A stretch of DNA of 50,068 nucleotides, from the NCBI GenBank assembly GCA_031288335.1, contig JAITRO010000003.1:1-50068 (forward strand). Reading direction: 5' to 3'. This document shows positions 41,792 through 50,068 of this stretch, piece by piece. The translations under genes and the position numbers were made by a program. A model generated the notes under the pieces. It was not told the origin of the DNA, ran no database searches, and saw only the letters and a program-made list of their open reading frames with translations. The stretch comes from Synergistaceae bacterium (lineage in GTDB: Bacteria > Synergistota > Synergistia > Synergistales > Synergistaceae). The first letter of the stretch is position 1. Every line of letters begins with the position of its first letter.

Positions 41792-43102
41792 ATGGCGCAC
41801 AGCATCAGAATATCCTACTCCGCGTGTCATGGTTGCGTAAACTGCATTAAATCCTGCCCCACCGAAGCCATACGGGTGATCAACGGGTCGATAGCCATTA
41901 TAAAAGACCTGTGCGTCGACTGCGGCGAATGCCTCAGAGCTTGCGCGCGCAAGGCGCTCGGCCTCGACGACGACGATTGGGACCTCATTCACACGCACGG
42001 CGTGGCCGAAGGGCTGCCCGATCCCACGTTCTTCGCCCAGTTCGGTTCCTTCTGGCTGCCTGAGGAAGCTAAAAAGACGCTCTCGGGAAATGGGATAGAC
42101 CTTCTGACCGATGAGGCGGAACTGGCGTTCGACTTATCTGCATACGCCGCCGCCAGAATCATAGATGAAATGTCTTACGATCAGCTTCCGCTGATATCCG
42201 CCTACTGCCCCTCGGTGATAGGCATAATCCAGCTTCAGTTTCCCGAACTTTTGAGCCGCGTACTGCCCGTGAAAAATCCTCTCGAAATCGCGGCTGAACT
42301 TTGGAGAAAAAAGACGAAATCTTACGCTCCGATGACGCTGTTCACCCCCTGTCCGGCGAAAATAACTCTCGTGCGCGAGCCGATGGGCAAAGAACCATCG
42401 TCCATACAGCACATCGTCTCGGTCAGAAAGGTTGTACACTCCTTAATGGCGTCGGGCGTCAAAGTATCCAGAACCGAACCGCCGACAAAATCAGGATGGC
42501 GCTTTCCCACTTGGGGCGTTCGCGGCGGCGAGACCAGGCACATATCGAAATTCTCCGGGAAGGAACTCACGGTCATCGCGGTCTCCGGGCTGCGCAACAC
42601 CAAAGACCTGCTTCAGCAGCTCGAACTGGGCCGGCTCAGGGGTGTCGATTTCGTGGAATGCAGGACTTGCGATCTGGGTTGTTTTGGAGGCGTGGCCGTG
42701 CCTGAGTCGCGTTTTTTGGCTCACCTTCGCAACAGGCGCATAGAAACGGAGTGGAATCTCTCTGAAAAACGCGCGCATGAATTAAAAGAACTTTATGAGA
42801 TGCCGAAACTCTGGCACACCCGCGAACCGATACCGTCAAAACAGCGCTTGCCGCTTTCATCCGACCTGGGGGAAGCCATGGAGCGGATGAAACAGATGAA
42901 AGCCATATTCGCCGAGATGCCCCACATTGACTGCGGCGCGTGCGGGCGTCCGTCATGCAAGGCCATGGCCGAGGACATAGTGAGAGAACAGGGCGAGATA
43001 ACCGACTGCATATTCAAACTGAGAGAGGGCATCTCGTCCCTGGCAAGCCAAATACTGTCCCTGGCAGATTCTCAACCGCATACGATTCAAAAAAGACGAT
43101 AA
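41792..43102 (+). CDS. [FeFe]-hydrogenase-like (putative sensory, group D type) Fe-S protein
   Basis: 436 residues, ATG 41792. N-terminal ferredoxin domain with CHGCVNCIKSC and CVDCGECLRAC. The H-domain follows with SAYCPS (L1), FTPCPAKITLV (L2) and VECRTCDLGCFGG (L3), which keeps four Cys that could hold the cubane cluster. The C-terminal part has a 4Fe-4S 'Fes' domain, IDCGACGRPSCKAMAEDI, followed by a coil. The proton-shuttle Cys of L1 (usually TSCCP) is Tyr and the L2 Met is Thr, so ordinary hydrogen catalysis is doubtful. With the DRTGG and ATPase genes it forms the cluster seen around putative sensory group D enzymes. Likely a redox or hydrogen sensor. Confidence 0.8.
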   Translation: MAHSIRISYSACHGCVNCIKSCPTEAIRVINGSIAIIKDLCVDCGECLRACARKALGLDDDDWDLIHTHGVAEGLPDPTFFAQFGSFWLPEEAKKTLSGNGIDLLTDEAELAFDLSAYAAARIIDEMSYDQLPLISAYCPSVIGIIQLQFPELLSRVLPVKNPLEIAAELWRKKTKSYAPMTLFTPCPAKITLVREPMGKEPSSIQHIVSVRKVVHSLMASGVKVSRTEPPTKSGWRFPTWGVRGGETRHISKFSGKELTVIAVSGLRNTKDLLQQLELGRLRGVDFVECRTCDLGCFGGVAVPESRFLAHLRNRRIETEWNLSEKRAHELKELYEMPKLWHTREPIPSKQRLPLSSDLGEAMERMKQMKAIFAEMPHIDCGACGRPSCKAMAEDIVREQGEITDCIFKLREGISSLASQILSLADSQPHTIQKRR

Positions 43103-43120
43103 AAATATCGGAACAATAGG

Positions 43121-43259
43121 CGGGCGGATATTATCCGCCCCCTACGAACCCCTCGCACAAAAACACACAAAAAAACAAGGGGCTCGCCCCTTGACCCCTT
43201 TTAAAGAGGGTGCGGGGAGCCTTGCTCCCTGCCGAGGTACGGGGCAGAGCCCCGTTTTG
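43121..43259. repeat. GC-rich palindromic intergenic repeat, copy 7, with an extra palindrome
   Basis: Starts with the separate hairpin GGGCGGATATTATCCGCCC (43122-43140), then an A-rich spacer and the modules CAAGGGGCTCGCCCCTTG, CCCCTTTTAAAGAGGGTG, GGGGAGCCTTGCTCCC and GGGGCAGAGCCCC. Lies after the hydrogenase-like gene. Confidence 0.8.
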
Positions 43260-43297
43260 TATCAGCCGGGCAATATCAATGATTTCAAGTTACGACA

Positions 43298-43306
43298 TGA
43301 TATAAT
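43298..43306 (+). promoter_or_regulatory. Extended -10 promoter of the HD-GYP gene
   Basis: TGATATAAT with no clear -35. Start near 43313, about 65 bases before the ATG. Confidence 0.45.
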
Positions 43307-43377
43307 CTAAATTATAGTATCGGTAATTTATGCAATAAGTCGATCACGACCGACAAGATGGAGTGGAGATGTGACTT

Positions 43378-44484
43378 ATGCCTGACGACAGAAAAAAAGT
43401 CCTTATAGTGGATGACAATCCTGTCAACCTGAAAATGGCCAGAAATGCCCTGATAGGCACGTTCGACGTTTTCACCGTTCCCAGCGTGGCGAAAATGCGC
43501 CTGCTTCTCGACAAGGTACTGCCGGACTTGATTTTGCTCGACATACTCATGCCCGAAATAGGAGGGTACGAGGCTATAAGAAGCCTGAAAAGCGACGAAA
43601 GGACCAGCGACATCCCCGTCATGTTCCTCACGTCGAAGACCGACGCGCTCAGCGAATTGGAAGGGCTTTCTCTCGGCGCCGTGGATTATATCATAAAACC
43701 GTTCACCCCGCAGTTGCTGTTGAAACGGGTCAACATACATATGCTCATCGAATCGCAAAATAAGGAGTTGAAATATATCAATGCCAACCTCGAAAAATTG
43801 GTGGAGATAAAGACAGGCGCGATCGTGAAGCTTCAAGGCGCCATTCTCTCGACAATAAGCGAACTGGTGGAGTGCCGGGACGACGTTACGGGCGGACATG
43901 TCACGCGCACATCGCAAACCCTGCGCGTCATGACGGAAGAGATGTCCGAGCTGGGCATCTGCCGCGACGAATTGCGGTCATGGGATATCGAACTGTTCAT
44001 TCAGTCGTCCCAGCTCCATGATGTAGGTAAAATATCCATCCGTGATAACATTCTTCTGAAACCCGGAAAACTTACCGAGGAAGAATTCGAAGAGATGAAG
44101 AAACACACCACGTATGGCGTGAAGATCATCGACAGCATACAGCAAATCACCAACGAAAACGCGTTTCTAACGCACGCGAAGATCATGGCGGGCACGCATC
44201 ACGAAAAATGGGACGGTTCCGGCTATCCTTACGGCCTCGCCGGGGAGGATATACCATTGCAGGGGCGTTTAATGGCTATTTCCGATGTGTACGACGCGCT
44301 GATATCCGAACGCCCGTACAAAAAGGCGTTATCGATGGAACAAGCCGCTCGGATAATTATTGATTCTTTTGGAAGCCACTTTGATCCCGCCCTCGAAGAA
44401 GCGTTTGCGGCTGCGTACGCCCGATTCCCATGCTCGAAAAATGACTATTCGGCGGACACCGGTTGCCAACGCGCGGCAATGTAA
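43378..44484 (+). CDS. Response regulator with HD-GYP phosphodiesterase domain
   Basis: 368 residues. Receiver domain at 1-125 with acidic pair DD, phospho-acceptor Asp55 in LILLDILMPE, and Lys in YIIKPFTP. A coiled linker leads to an HD-GYP domain: GGHVTRTSQTL, the HDVGKISI pair near 213, GVKIIDSI, and HHEKWDGSGYPYGLAGEDI (the GYP motif) near 275. HD-GYP proteins hydrolyse cyclic-di-GMP, so phosphorylation of the receiver would lower it and favour motility over attachment. The last 30 residues are irregular. The following hybrid kinase is the likely phosphate source. Confidence 0.92.
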   Translation: MPDDRKKVLIVDDNPVNLKMARNALIGTFDVFTVPSVAKMRLLLDKVLPDLILLDILMPEIGGYEAIRSLKSDERTSDIPVMFLTSKTDALSELEGLSLGAVDYIIKPFTPQLLLKRVNIHMLIESQNKELKYINANLEKLVEIKTGAIVKLQGAILSTISELVECRDDVTGGHVTRTSQTLRVMTEEMSELGICRDELRSWDIELFIQSSQLHDVGKISIRDNILLKPGKLTEEEFEEMKKHTTYGVKIIDSIQQITNENAFLTHAKIMAGTHHEKWDGSGYPYGLAGEDIPLQGRLMAISDVYDALISERPYKKALSMEQAARIIIDSFGSHFDPALEEAFAAAYARFPCSKNDYSADTGCQRAAM

Positions 44485-44606
44485 ACCGTAAAGGTGAAAC
44501 CGGCATCGGAGCGGTGCTTATTTTCCCCTGAGCCGGCGCTGTTTTGTCTTACCATATGATTGATCCGCTGAAATGGAAATGGTTGTGTTCACAACGGAGA
44601 GGATAT

Positions 44607-47396
44607 ATGAAAAGATATATCTATAATGCCAGCTTTTTCCTGGTTTTCCTCGTCGTTTTTTTCGTTATTTTGTTTGGCGGAGTCGTCTATTTCATTACGT
44701 CCCAAACCTTAAAACAGCAGATGGGCAGAAAATGCCTTGGCATTGCCTCCGCAGTGGTCGCGCTGCTGGAAGAGAATCCGGAGGATTACAGGAAATTCAT
44801 CGAAACGCTGGACACCGAAGGCGACTACTATATCAGAACCAAGGCCTTGATGGAAAAAATACGTTTTGGCAACGTGGATAACATCGCGTTCTTATATACG
44901 GAAGTGCGGATCTCGGAAAATAATATGATGTACTTGTTCGATGGCGAAAAGGCCGGCGCCGACACGTTCGCCCCGCCCGGAAGCATCGAGCCGCTCACCC
45001 TCACCCGCCGCAAAGCCTACGAGAACAAGAGCCCCTATACCGGCGATTTCGTCACCACCGTATGGGGCACGCTTTTGTCGGCTTACGTGCCGCTTTTCAA
45101 CCGTGACACCGGCGAATTCCTCGGCATCGTGGGCGCCGATGTGTCGATTGAACAATATAACGCGGTGATGAATAAACAGTTCGTCGTTATCATCGGCAGC
45201 GCGGTGATAGTATCGATTATGGGCTATATCCTCATCCGGTTGAACAGAAACATGCTGCGCGCCGAAATTCAAAACATCAGTAAATCATCGTTCCTGGCCC
45301 GCATGAGCCACGAGATGCGAACCCCGCTCAACACTATCATAGGGATGTCCGAAATTATCTCCCACCGGGAGATCCCCCGCGAGATGCTGGAGTACGTCTT
45401 TACCATACAGCAAGCCGGCAGCAACCTGCTCTCCATCATCAACGATATCCTCGATTTCTCCAAGATAGAGGTCGGACAGGTGCATATCGCGTCAGAAAGA
45501 TATTATTTCGCGTCCCTCATAAATGACGCGGTGAACCTGACGCGCGCGCGCATGGCGGACAAACCGCTCGCCTTCTCCGTCAAAGTGGACGGCAACATCC
45601 CGGGACAGCTCGTCGGCGACGAAATTCGCACCAAACAGGTGTTGCTGAACCTCCTGAGCAACGCGGTCAAATACACGCATTCGGGGTACGTCTCTATGGA
45701 CGTCAGGTTTGAACGCGTGGAGGACGGGCGCGTCCGCCTCAAATTCATCGTCGGAGACAGCGGAGTCGGCATAAAGCGAGCGGATATCGACAGGCTTTTC
45801 AAGGACTTCGTGCGGATCGAAAACGCAGGCGTCAAGGAAGTGGAGGGAACGGGTCTGGGCCTTGCCATAGCGCGCAGCCTCTGCCGCGCGATGGACGGGG
45901 ATGTTTCCGTGAAAAGCGAGTATGGGCATGGCTCGACGTTTACGGCAACGATAATCCAGACGCTTTGCGCGGACTACGGCAAAAAACTCGCGTCAGTCAA
46001 CGACGCCGAGAACCTCCGCGTGCTGGCGCTGGAGGAAAGGCCGATATACCTGGACTCGCTCTCGTACGCGCTGTCCAACCTCGGCGTAAAGTCGGTATTC
46101 GCGCGAAATTTTGCCGACTTCGCCGAACGCTTGGAGGGCGGCGGATACGATTATGCCTTCGTCGCTTCCAGGCACATCGCCGACAGCGTGTTCGTGATCG
46201 GGAAGAGCCAGTCGCGCACAATGCTCGTGAGCATGGTAGAGATGAATGATGTTTCGGCCTACAAGGACATTAACAGCGTCACGATGCCCATATTCTGCAT
46301 AAATGCCGCAAACGCCTTGAATGGAGTGAGAAACGAGGAAACGCCGGTTGTGCGGAAACGCCGGCTGAGTTTCAGGGCTCCGGACGCAAAAGTTCTGATA
46401 GTGGACGATATTTCGGTCAATCTCCGGGTGTCAAAGGAACTGATGTCGCTTTACGGCCTGGAATCGCACACTTGCATGAGCGGGCCCGACGCGGTGACCA
46501 TGGCGAGGGAAAACCGGTATGACATCATCTTCATGGATCACATGATGCCGGGCATGGACGGCATCGAAGCGGCGTCCATCATACGCTCCACCGACCCGGA
46601 CGACGAATACTACCGCTCCCTGCCGATCATAGCCCTGACGGCCAACGCACTTTCGGGACACCGCGAGATGTTTTTGAGGAGCGGCATGAACGATTTTCTC
46701 GCCAAGCCCATCGACCTCCAAAAGCTGGACTCCATTTTGCAAAAATGGCTCCCGAAAGAGAAACAGCTCGAAGTGGGAAGCGACGTCCCCGACATCTCCG
46801 CGGCAACGGACCATGTCGAGCTGTTTGAGATACCGGGCGTGTCTGTGGGGGATGGGCTTCTTAACTCAGGCGGGTCGGTCGAGGCATATCTGGACGTGCT
46901 TGAGATTTTCTGCGCGGACGTCGAGGAAAAATCGGAGCAAATAGAACGGTGCGCGGCAAAGAGAGATATCGGCCTGTACATGACGCTCGTACACGCGTTC
47001 AAGGGAGCCTCCCGCAACATCGGAGCGATGGAGTTTGGCGATTTCGCGGCGCGGATGGAGGACGCGGCGCGGTCTGGGGACATGGGCGTAATTGCCGGGG
47101 AAACCGGCGCGTTTATCGCGTCCGCGCGCATGTTGATCTGTAACATACGTGATTCGCTCGAACGGTCGAACGCGTCGAGGCGGCAGGGGAGCGATGATTT
47201 GACGCGTCCCCAGATGGAAGCTCTGCGGTCGGCGCTGGCTGCCATGGACATCGCCGCGGCAAACAGGCTGATACTCGAATACTCGAATTTACCGCTGGGC
47301 AAGAACTCGAGAGAAATCCTCTCGGAGATCGAAAACCACGTCCTGATGTTCGATTATGACAAAGCCATCGAAAAAATAGACGCATTGGCGGAATGA
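44607..47396 (+). CDS. Hybrid sensor histidine kinase with receiver and HPt domains
   Basis: 929 residues from ATG 44607, with GGAGAGG directly upstream. The track ATG at 44544 lacks one. Membrane segments at about 9-32 and 197-219 enclose a periplasmic Cache-like sensor of about 165 residues. HisKA carries His235 in MSHEMRTPLN, and HATPase has NLLSNAVKY, GDSGVGI and GTGLGLAIA. A degenerate receiver-like stretch follows (about 470-580), then a true receiver with Asp644 in IIFMDHMMPGMDG, and an HPt domain with His796 in VHAFKGASRNIG. It would relay phosphate His-Asp-His to an outside receiver, plausibly the HD-GYP protein encoded next to it. Confidence 0.92.
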   Translation: MKRYIYNASFFLVFLVVFFVILFGGVVYFITSQTLKQQMGRKCLGIASAVVALLEENPEDYRKFIETLDTEGDYYIRTKALMEKIRFGNVDNIAFLYTEVRISENNMMYLFDGEKAGADTFAPPGSIEPLTLTRRKAYENKSPYTGDFVTTVWGTLLSAYVPLFNRDTGEFLGIVGADVSIEQYNAVMNKQFVVIIGSAVIVSIMGYILIRLNRNMLRAEIQNISKSSFLARMSHEMRTPLNTIIGMSEIISHREIPREMLEYVFTIQQAGSNLLSIINDILDFSKIEVGQVHIASERYYFASLINDAVNLTRARMADKPLAFSVKVDGNIPGQLVGDEIRTKQVLLNLLSNAVKYTHSGYVSMDVRFERVEDGRVRLKFIVGDSGVGIKRADIDRLFKDFVRIENAGVKEVEGTGLGLAIARSLCRAMDGDVSVKSEYGHGSTFTATIIQTLCADYGKKLASVNDAENLRVLALEERPIYLDSLSYALSNLGVKSVFARNFADFAERLEGGGYDYAFVASRHIADSVFVIGKSQSRTMLVSMVEMNDVSAYKDINSVTMPIFCINAANALNGVRNEETPVVRKRRLSFRAPDAKVLIVDDISVNLRVSKELMSLYGLESHTCMSGPDAVTMARENRYDIIFMDHMMPGMDGIEAASIIRSTDPDDEYYRSLPIIALTANALSGHREMFLRSGMNDFLAKPIDLQKLDSILQKWLPKEKQLEVGSDVPDISAATDHVELFEIPGVSVGDGLLNSGGSVEAYLDVLEIFCADVEEKSEQIERCAAKRDIGLYMTLVHAFKGASRNIGAMEFGDFAARMEDAARSGDMGVIAGETGAFIASARMLICNIRDSLERSNASRRQGSDDLTRPQMEALRSALAAMDIAAANRLILEYSNLPLGKNSREILSEIENHVLMFDYDKAIEKIDALAE

Positions 47397-47468
47397 CACA
47401 GATCCATCAGTTTTCTGTTGTTGACGTGAGTTTACAAGTTATGCTGACTCACTCGTCTCAAGCAACAT

Positions 47469-49361
47469 TTATACGAGCGCTTCGGGTTTGAATTCCGACG
47501 ACAGCACGGCTTTCAGTTCCTCTATGCTTCTCGTGCCGATATCGCCGCCGACGCGCGTCCTGACCGAGACGGAGTCGTTTTCGGCCTCTTTTGCGCCTAT
47601 CACCAGCATGTAGGGGACTTTTTCAAGCTGAGCGTCGCGTATCTTCCTGCCGAGTTTTTCGTCCCTCGCGTCGCGTTCGAAACGCACCCCGATCGAGCGC
47701 AGCGTCTTTTCAATTTTAAGTGCGTACGCTTCTAACTCCGGTTTTACCTGGATTATCTTGGCCTGGACAGGGGAGAGCCAGTATGGGAAAGCGCCGGCAT
47801 AGTGCTCCACCAGTATGCCGATAAATCGCTCCAGACTGCCGAGTATCGTCCTGTGGAGCATCACCGGACGATGCTCAGCTCCGTCGCCGCCCACGTAGGT
47901 CATGTCGAATTTTTCCGGCAGCTGAAAGTCGAGCTGCACTGTCCCGCACTGCCACGTCCTACCGATGCTGTCCTTGAGGTGGAAATCTATTTTCGGCCCG
48001 TAGAAAGCACCGTCGCCGGGGTTTATCCTGTAAGGCACGCCTATTTCCTCCAAGACTTCCCGCAGGCGCCGCTCCGCCAACTCCCACATTTTGGAGTCTC
48101 CCATGGAATTTTCGGGCCTCGTCGAGAGTTCGACCTCGAATTTGAATCCGAACATGTCGTATATGTATCTGTCGAGTTCGATGACCCCCTTCAGCTCGTC
48201 GCCGATCTGATCCTCCGTGCAGTATATGTGTGCGTCGTCCTGGGTGAAACACCTCACCCTCATGAGGCCATGCAACACACCCGAGCGCTCGTGCCTGTGC
48301 ACGACGCCCAGTTCCGCCACGCGCATCGGCAGTTCCCTGTAGCTGCGTTTGGAGGTCTTGTACACGAGTATCCCGCCGGGACAGTTCATCGGTTTTATCG
48401 CGAACGGGCGTTTGTCTATCTCGGTGAAATACATATTTTCGCGGTAATGATCCCAGTGCCCCGAGCGCTCCCACAGCTCCCTGTCGAGGATGAGAGGGGT
48501 CTTTATCTCGCTGTAGCCGCGTCTTGTGTGTTCCGCACGCCAGAAGTCGACGAGCTTGTTCATCAGGACCATTCCCTTTGGATGGAAGAAGGGAAATCCG
48601 GGGCCTTCGGGCTGGAAGCTGAAAAGGTCGAGTTCCCTGCCAAGTTTTCTGTGGTCGCGGAGGCGCGCTTCCTCCATCATCTTGAGGTAAGCGGCGAGCG
48701 AAGCGCCGTCGGCGAACGCCGTGCCGTAAATCCGCGTCAGCATCACGTTGTTTTCATTGCCGCGCCAATAGGCGCCCGCGAGCGATAAAAGCTTGAAGTG
48801 CTTAATACAGCCCGTGTTCGGCACATGAGGACCTCGGCACAAGTCGCAAAAATTCGCCTGACCGTACAGAGAGACTTTTTCGACGCCGATATCCCTTATC
48901 AGTTCCGTCTTGAACGGGTCGTCCGAGAATTTTTCGAGCGCCTCGGCGGAAGATATCTCCACGCGCTCGATCTTTATTTTTTCGGACGAAAGACGTTTCA
49001 TCTCGGCCTCGATTTTGGGCATGTCCTCGTCGGTGATCGGATTGGGGAAGAGCACGTCGTAGTAAAAACCGTCCTGTATCGACGGCCCCACGCCGAATTT
49101 TGCGCCCGGGTACAGGTTCGAGATCGCGTGCGCCATGAGGTGCGAGGCCGAATGCCTGAGGATCGAAAGTCCCTCCGCGCTGTCCGGCATAATCGGAATG
49201 ACGGTTCCTCCCGCGGATAATGCCGCGTGAAGGTCCATCGGCGTGTCGTCAACGTTCGCGGCAAGCGCGTTTTTTATGTCCCATTCCTTGAAAAGTTCGA
49301 ACGGGGTTATTTCGCGTTCAATTTCAAAAATTTTATCGCCGGATTCCCTGTATAATGCCAT
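47469..49361 (-). CDS. thrS: Threonyl-tRNA synthetase
   Basis: 630 residues. An N-terminal TGS domain (about 1-60), the editing domain with HSASHLMAHAI and CRGPHV (zinc-like His/Cys set), then the class II core. MNCPGGILVYKTS carries the zinc Cys, RVAELGVVHRHERSG is motif 2, QDDAHIYCTEDQI follows, and HRTILGSLERFIGILVEHY is motif 3. The C-terminal anticodon-binding domain ends the protein. It charges tRNA-Thr and edits Ser mischarging. ATG with GGAGGTG about ten bases upstream. The leader is very short, so no T-box or operator hairpin is present. Confidence 0.97.
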   Translation of the reverse strand: MALYRESGDKIFEIEREITPFELFKEWDIKNALAANVDDTPMDLHAALSAGGTVIPIMPDSAEGLSILRHSASHLMAHAISNLYPGAKFGVGPSIQDGFYYDVLFPNPITDEDMPKIEAEMKRLSSEKIKIERVEISSAEALEKFSDDPFKTELIRDIGVEKVSLYGQANFCDLCRGPHVPNTGCIKHFKLLSLAGAYWRGNENNVMLTRIYGTAFADGASLAAYLKMMEEARLRDHRKLGRELDLFSFQPEGPGFPFFHPKGMVLMNKLVDFWRAEHTRRGYSEIKTPLILDRELWERSGHWDHYRENMYFTEIDKRPFAIKPMNCPGGILVYKTSKRSYRELPMRVAELGVVHRHERSGVLHGLMRVRCFTQDDAHIYCTEDQIGDELKGVIELDRYIYDMFGFKFEVELSTRPENSMGDSKMWELAERRLREVLEEIGVPYRINPGDGAFYGPKIDFHLKDSIGRTWQCGTVQLDFQLPEKFDMTYVGGDGAEHRPVMLHRTILGSLERFIGILVEHYAGAFPYWLSPVQAKIIQVKPELEAYALKIEKTLRSIGVRFERDARDEKLGRKIRDAQLEKVPYMLVIGAKEAENDSVSVRTRVGGDIGTRSIEELKAVLSSEFKPEALV

Positions 49362-49381
49362 TGATACATCACCTCCATGTA

Positions 49382-49390
49382 ATTATATCA
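49382..49390 (-). promoter_or_regulatory. Extended -10 promoter of thrS
   Basis: On the minus strand TGATATAAT, starting transcription about 15 bases before the thrS ATG. No good -35 is seen. Confidence 0.45.
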
Positions 49391-49430
49391 TCGCGGCTTT
49401 TTTTTTGCGCGACTGGAAGCGGAGTGATCG

Positions 49431-49439
49431 TGCTAAAAT
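49431..49439 (+). promoter_or_regulatory. Extended -10 promoter of the exoribonuclease gene
   Basis: TGCTAAAAT, a one-base variant of the TGCTATAAT form used elsewhere in the window, 30 bases before the ATG. Confidence 0.4.
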
Positions 49440-49469
49440 AGAGTTATCTGGAAGGAAGGAACTGAATAA

Positions 49470-50068
49470 ATGACAAACCCCGTCCAAACCAAACTGCTGA
49501 AAACGTCCGACGCCCGCGCTCTTTCCGCGGGCGAATCGTACAAAGGCATTTATATAGTGAGCGGTATTCAGAGAAAGACCGATAAAAACGGCAAAACTTT
49601 CTGGGATATATCCGTCTCCGACGAACGCGGAACCCTGAACGCCAAAGTTTGGTCGGACGCCGGCTGGGTTGACCGCTCCAATCCGGATCCCGAGAGCAAG
49701 CCCGGACTCCTCTCGGAGTCCGACATAGCTTCACTGCGCGGGCGTGTAGTCGGGGTCAACGGAAAGACCGTCGATTTCAGGGGCCAGGTTCAACACAATT
49801 TCAATACCATCACGCTGCTGGACGAGGAAAAATTTCCCCCTTCGAATTACGTTACTCATTCGGAAATACCGCTCGATATACTGGATTCGAAGTTCAGCGA
49901 TTTGATCGGGAAATGCTCGCCAGAGATACGCGATTTTCTGCGCTTCGTGTTCGACGGGCCGCGCCTGAAGGCCTTCCGCGAAGCCCCGGCGGCTGTGACG
50001 AACCACCACGCGTACGCGAGCGGGCTCCTCGAACACTCCATCAGCGTCACTGAAGCCGCTTTGGCCAT
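49470..50068 (+). CDS. YhaM-type 3'-5' exoribonuclease, N-terminal part
   Basis: Absent from the track because it runs off the window. ATG 49470 with GGAAGGA upstream. About 199 residues are visible. An OB-fold (SYKGIYIVSGIQRKTDKNGKTFWDISVSD, GTLNAKVW) binds nucleic acid. A helical linker follows (FLRFVFDGPRLKAFREAPAA), then the start of an HD domain with NHHAYASGLLEHSISV, the first metal His. YhaM/Cbf1 proteins degrade RNA or single-stranded DNA from the 3' end with Mn or Co. The family is about 310 residues, so a third is missing. Divergent from thrS. Confidence 0.88.
   Translation, partial: MTNPVQTKLLKTSDARALSAGESYKGIYIVSGIQRKTDKNGKTFWDISVSDERGTLNAKVWSDAGWVDRSNPDPESKPGLLSESDIASLRGRVVGVNGKTVDFRGQVQHNFNTITLLDEEKFPPSNYVTHSEIPLDILDSKFSDLIGKCSPEIRDFLRFVFDGPRLKAFREAPAAVTNHHAYASGLLEHSISVTEAALA

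Overview
The window reads as a chromosomal stretch of a motile, flagellated, diderm-style anaerobe. Gene content and order best fit Synergistota (Synergistetes) or a related amino-acid-fermenting lineage. Reasons: the tmk-yaaR-holB-ricT order typical of Gram-positive-related phyla, a DUF4416 gene, a DRTGG / ATPase / [FeFe]-hydrogenase-like triad, several amino-acid or organic-acid transport genes, and frequent TTG/GTG starts. The phylum call is inference. There is no rRNA or tRNA gene to settle it.

Layout. 1-1.7 kb: tail of an EpsG-like polysaccharide polymerase (cut by the window edge), a BspA-type leucine-rich-repeat gene, then a gene-poor stretch with a possible small RNA. 1.7-9.2 kb: a tight + strand run tmk, yaaR (DUF327), holB-like, ricT, ftsY, an unrecognised acidic protein, DUF4416, purB. 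9.2-11.6 kb: glutaredoxin, folB, and pgi interrupted by one in-frame amber codon. 12.1-14.8 kb: an FAD-dependent amino-acid oxidase-type gene convergent with a DctM-like permease, sharing a terminator. 15.1-20.8 kb: an isoprenylcysteine-methyltransferase-family membrane protein convergent with a giant 1644-residue flagellin. 21.4-26.6 kb: PBP1A convergent with a DUF2157 / GDYXXLXY / dGTPase operon. 26.8-32.6 kb: a chemoreceptor, a sodium:solute symporter behind a tyrosine-rich leader peptide and attenuator, an acyl-CoA synthetase, and the remains of a patatin gene. 32.6-38.3 kb: Bax-inhibitor-1 family protein, DUF362 ferredoxin protein, ahcY-mtaD with an operator-like dyad over the promoter, and a HAD phosphatase. 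38.4-43.1 kb: a degenerate prolyl-tRNA synthetase paralogue, a periplasmic binding protein, and the DRTGG / ATPase / hydrogenase-like triad. 43.4-47.4 kb: an HD-GYP response regulator and a hybrid histidine kinase. 47.5-50.1 kb: thrS and the start of a yhaM-type exoribonuclease.

Two organising features cut across the genes. First, a family of GC-rich palindromic intergenic repeats (seven clear copies and one fragment) sits mostly right after stop codons. Second, many genes have an extended -10 element (TGn-TATAAT-like).

The strongest find is the symporter leader at 28.66-28.89 kb. It has a promoter, a ribosome-binding site, a 26-codon ORF with five Tyr in six codons, a 12-bp antiterminator with one bulge, and a mutually exclusive 12-bp terminator. 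This is the layout of ribosome-stalling attenuation sensing charged tRNA-Tyr, and it suggests the symporter imports tyrosine or a related compound. Other notable items are the ProRS-like protein, the giant flagellin, the ahcY operator, the pgi amber codon and a 28-nt element shared by two distant intergenic regions.
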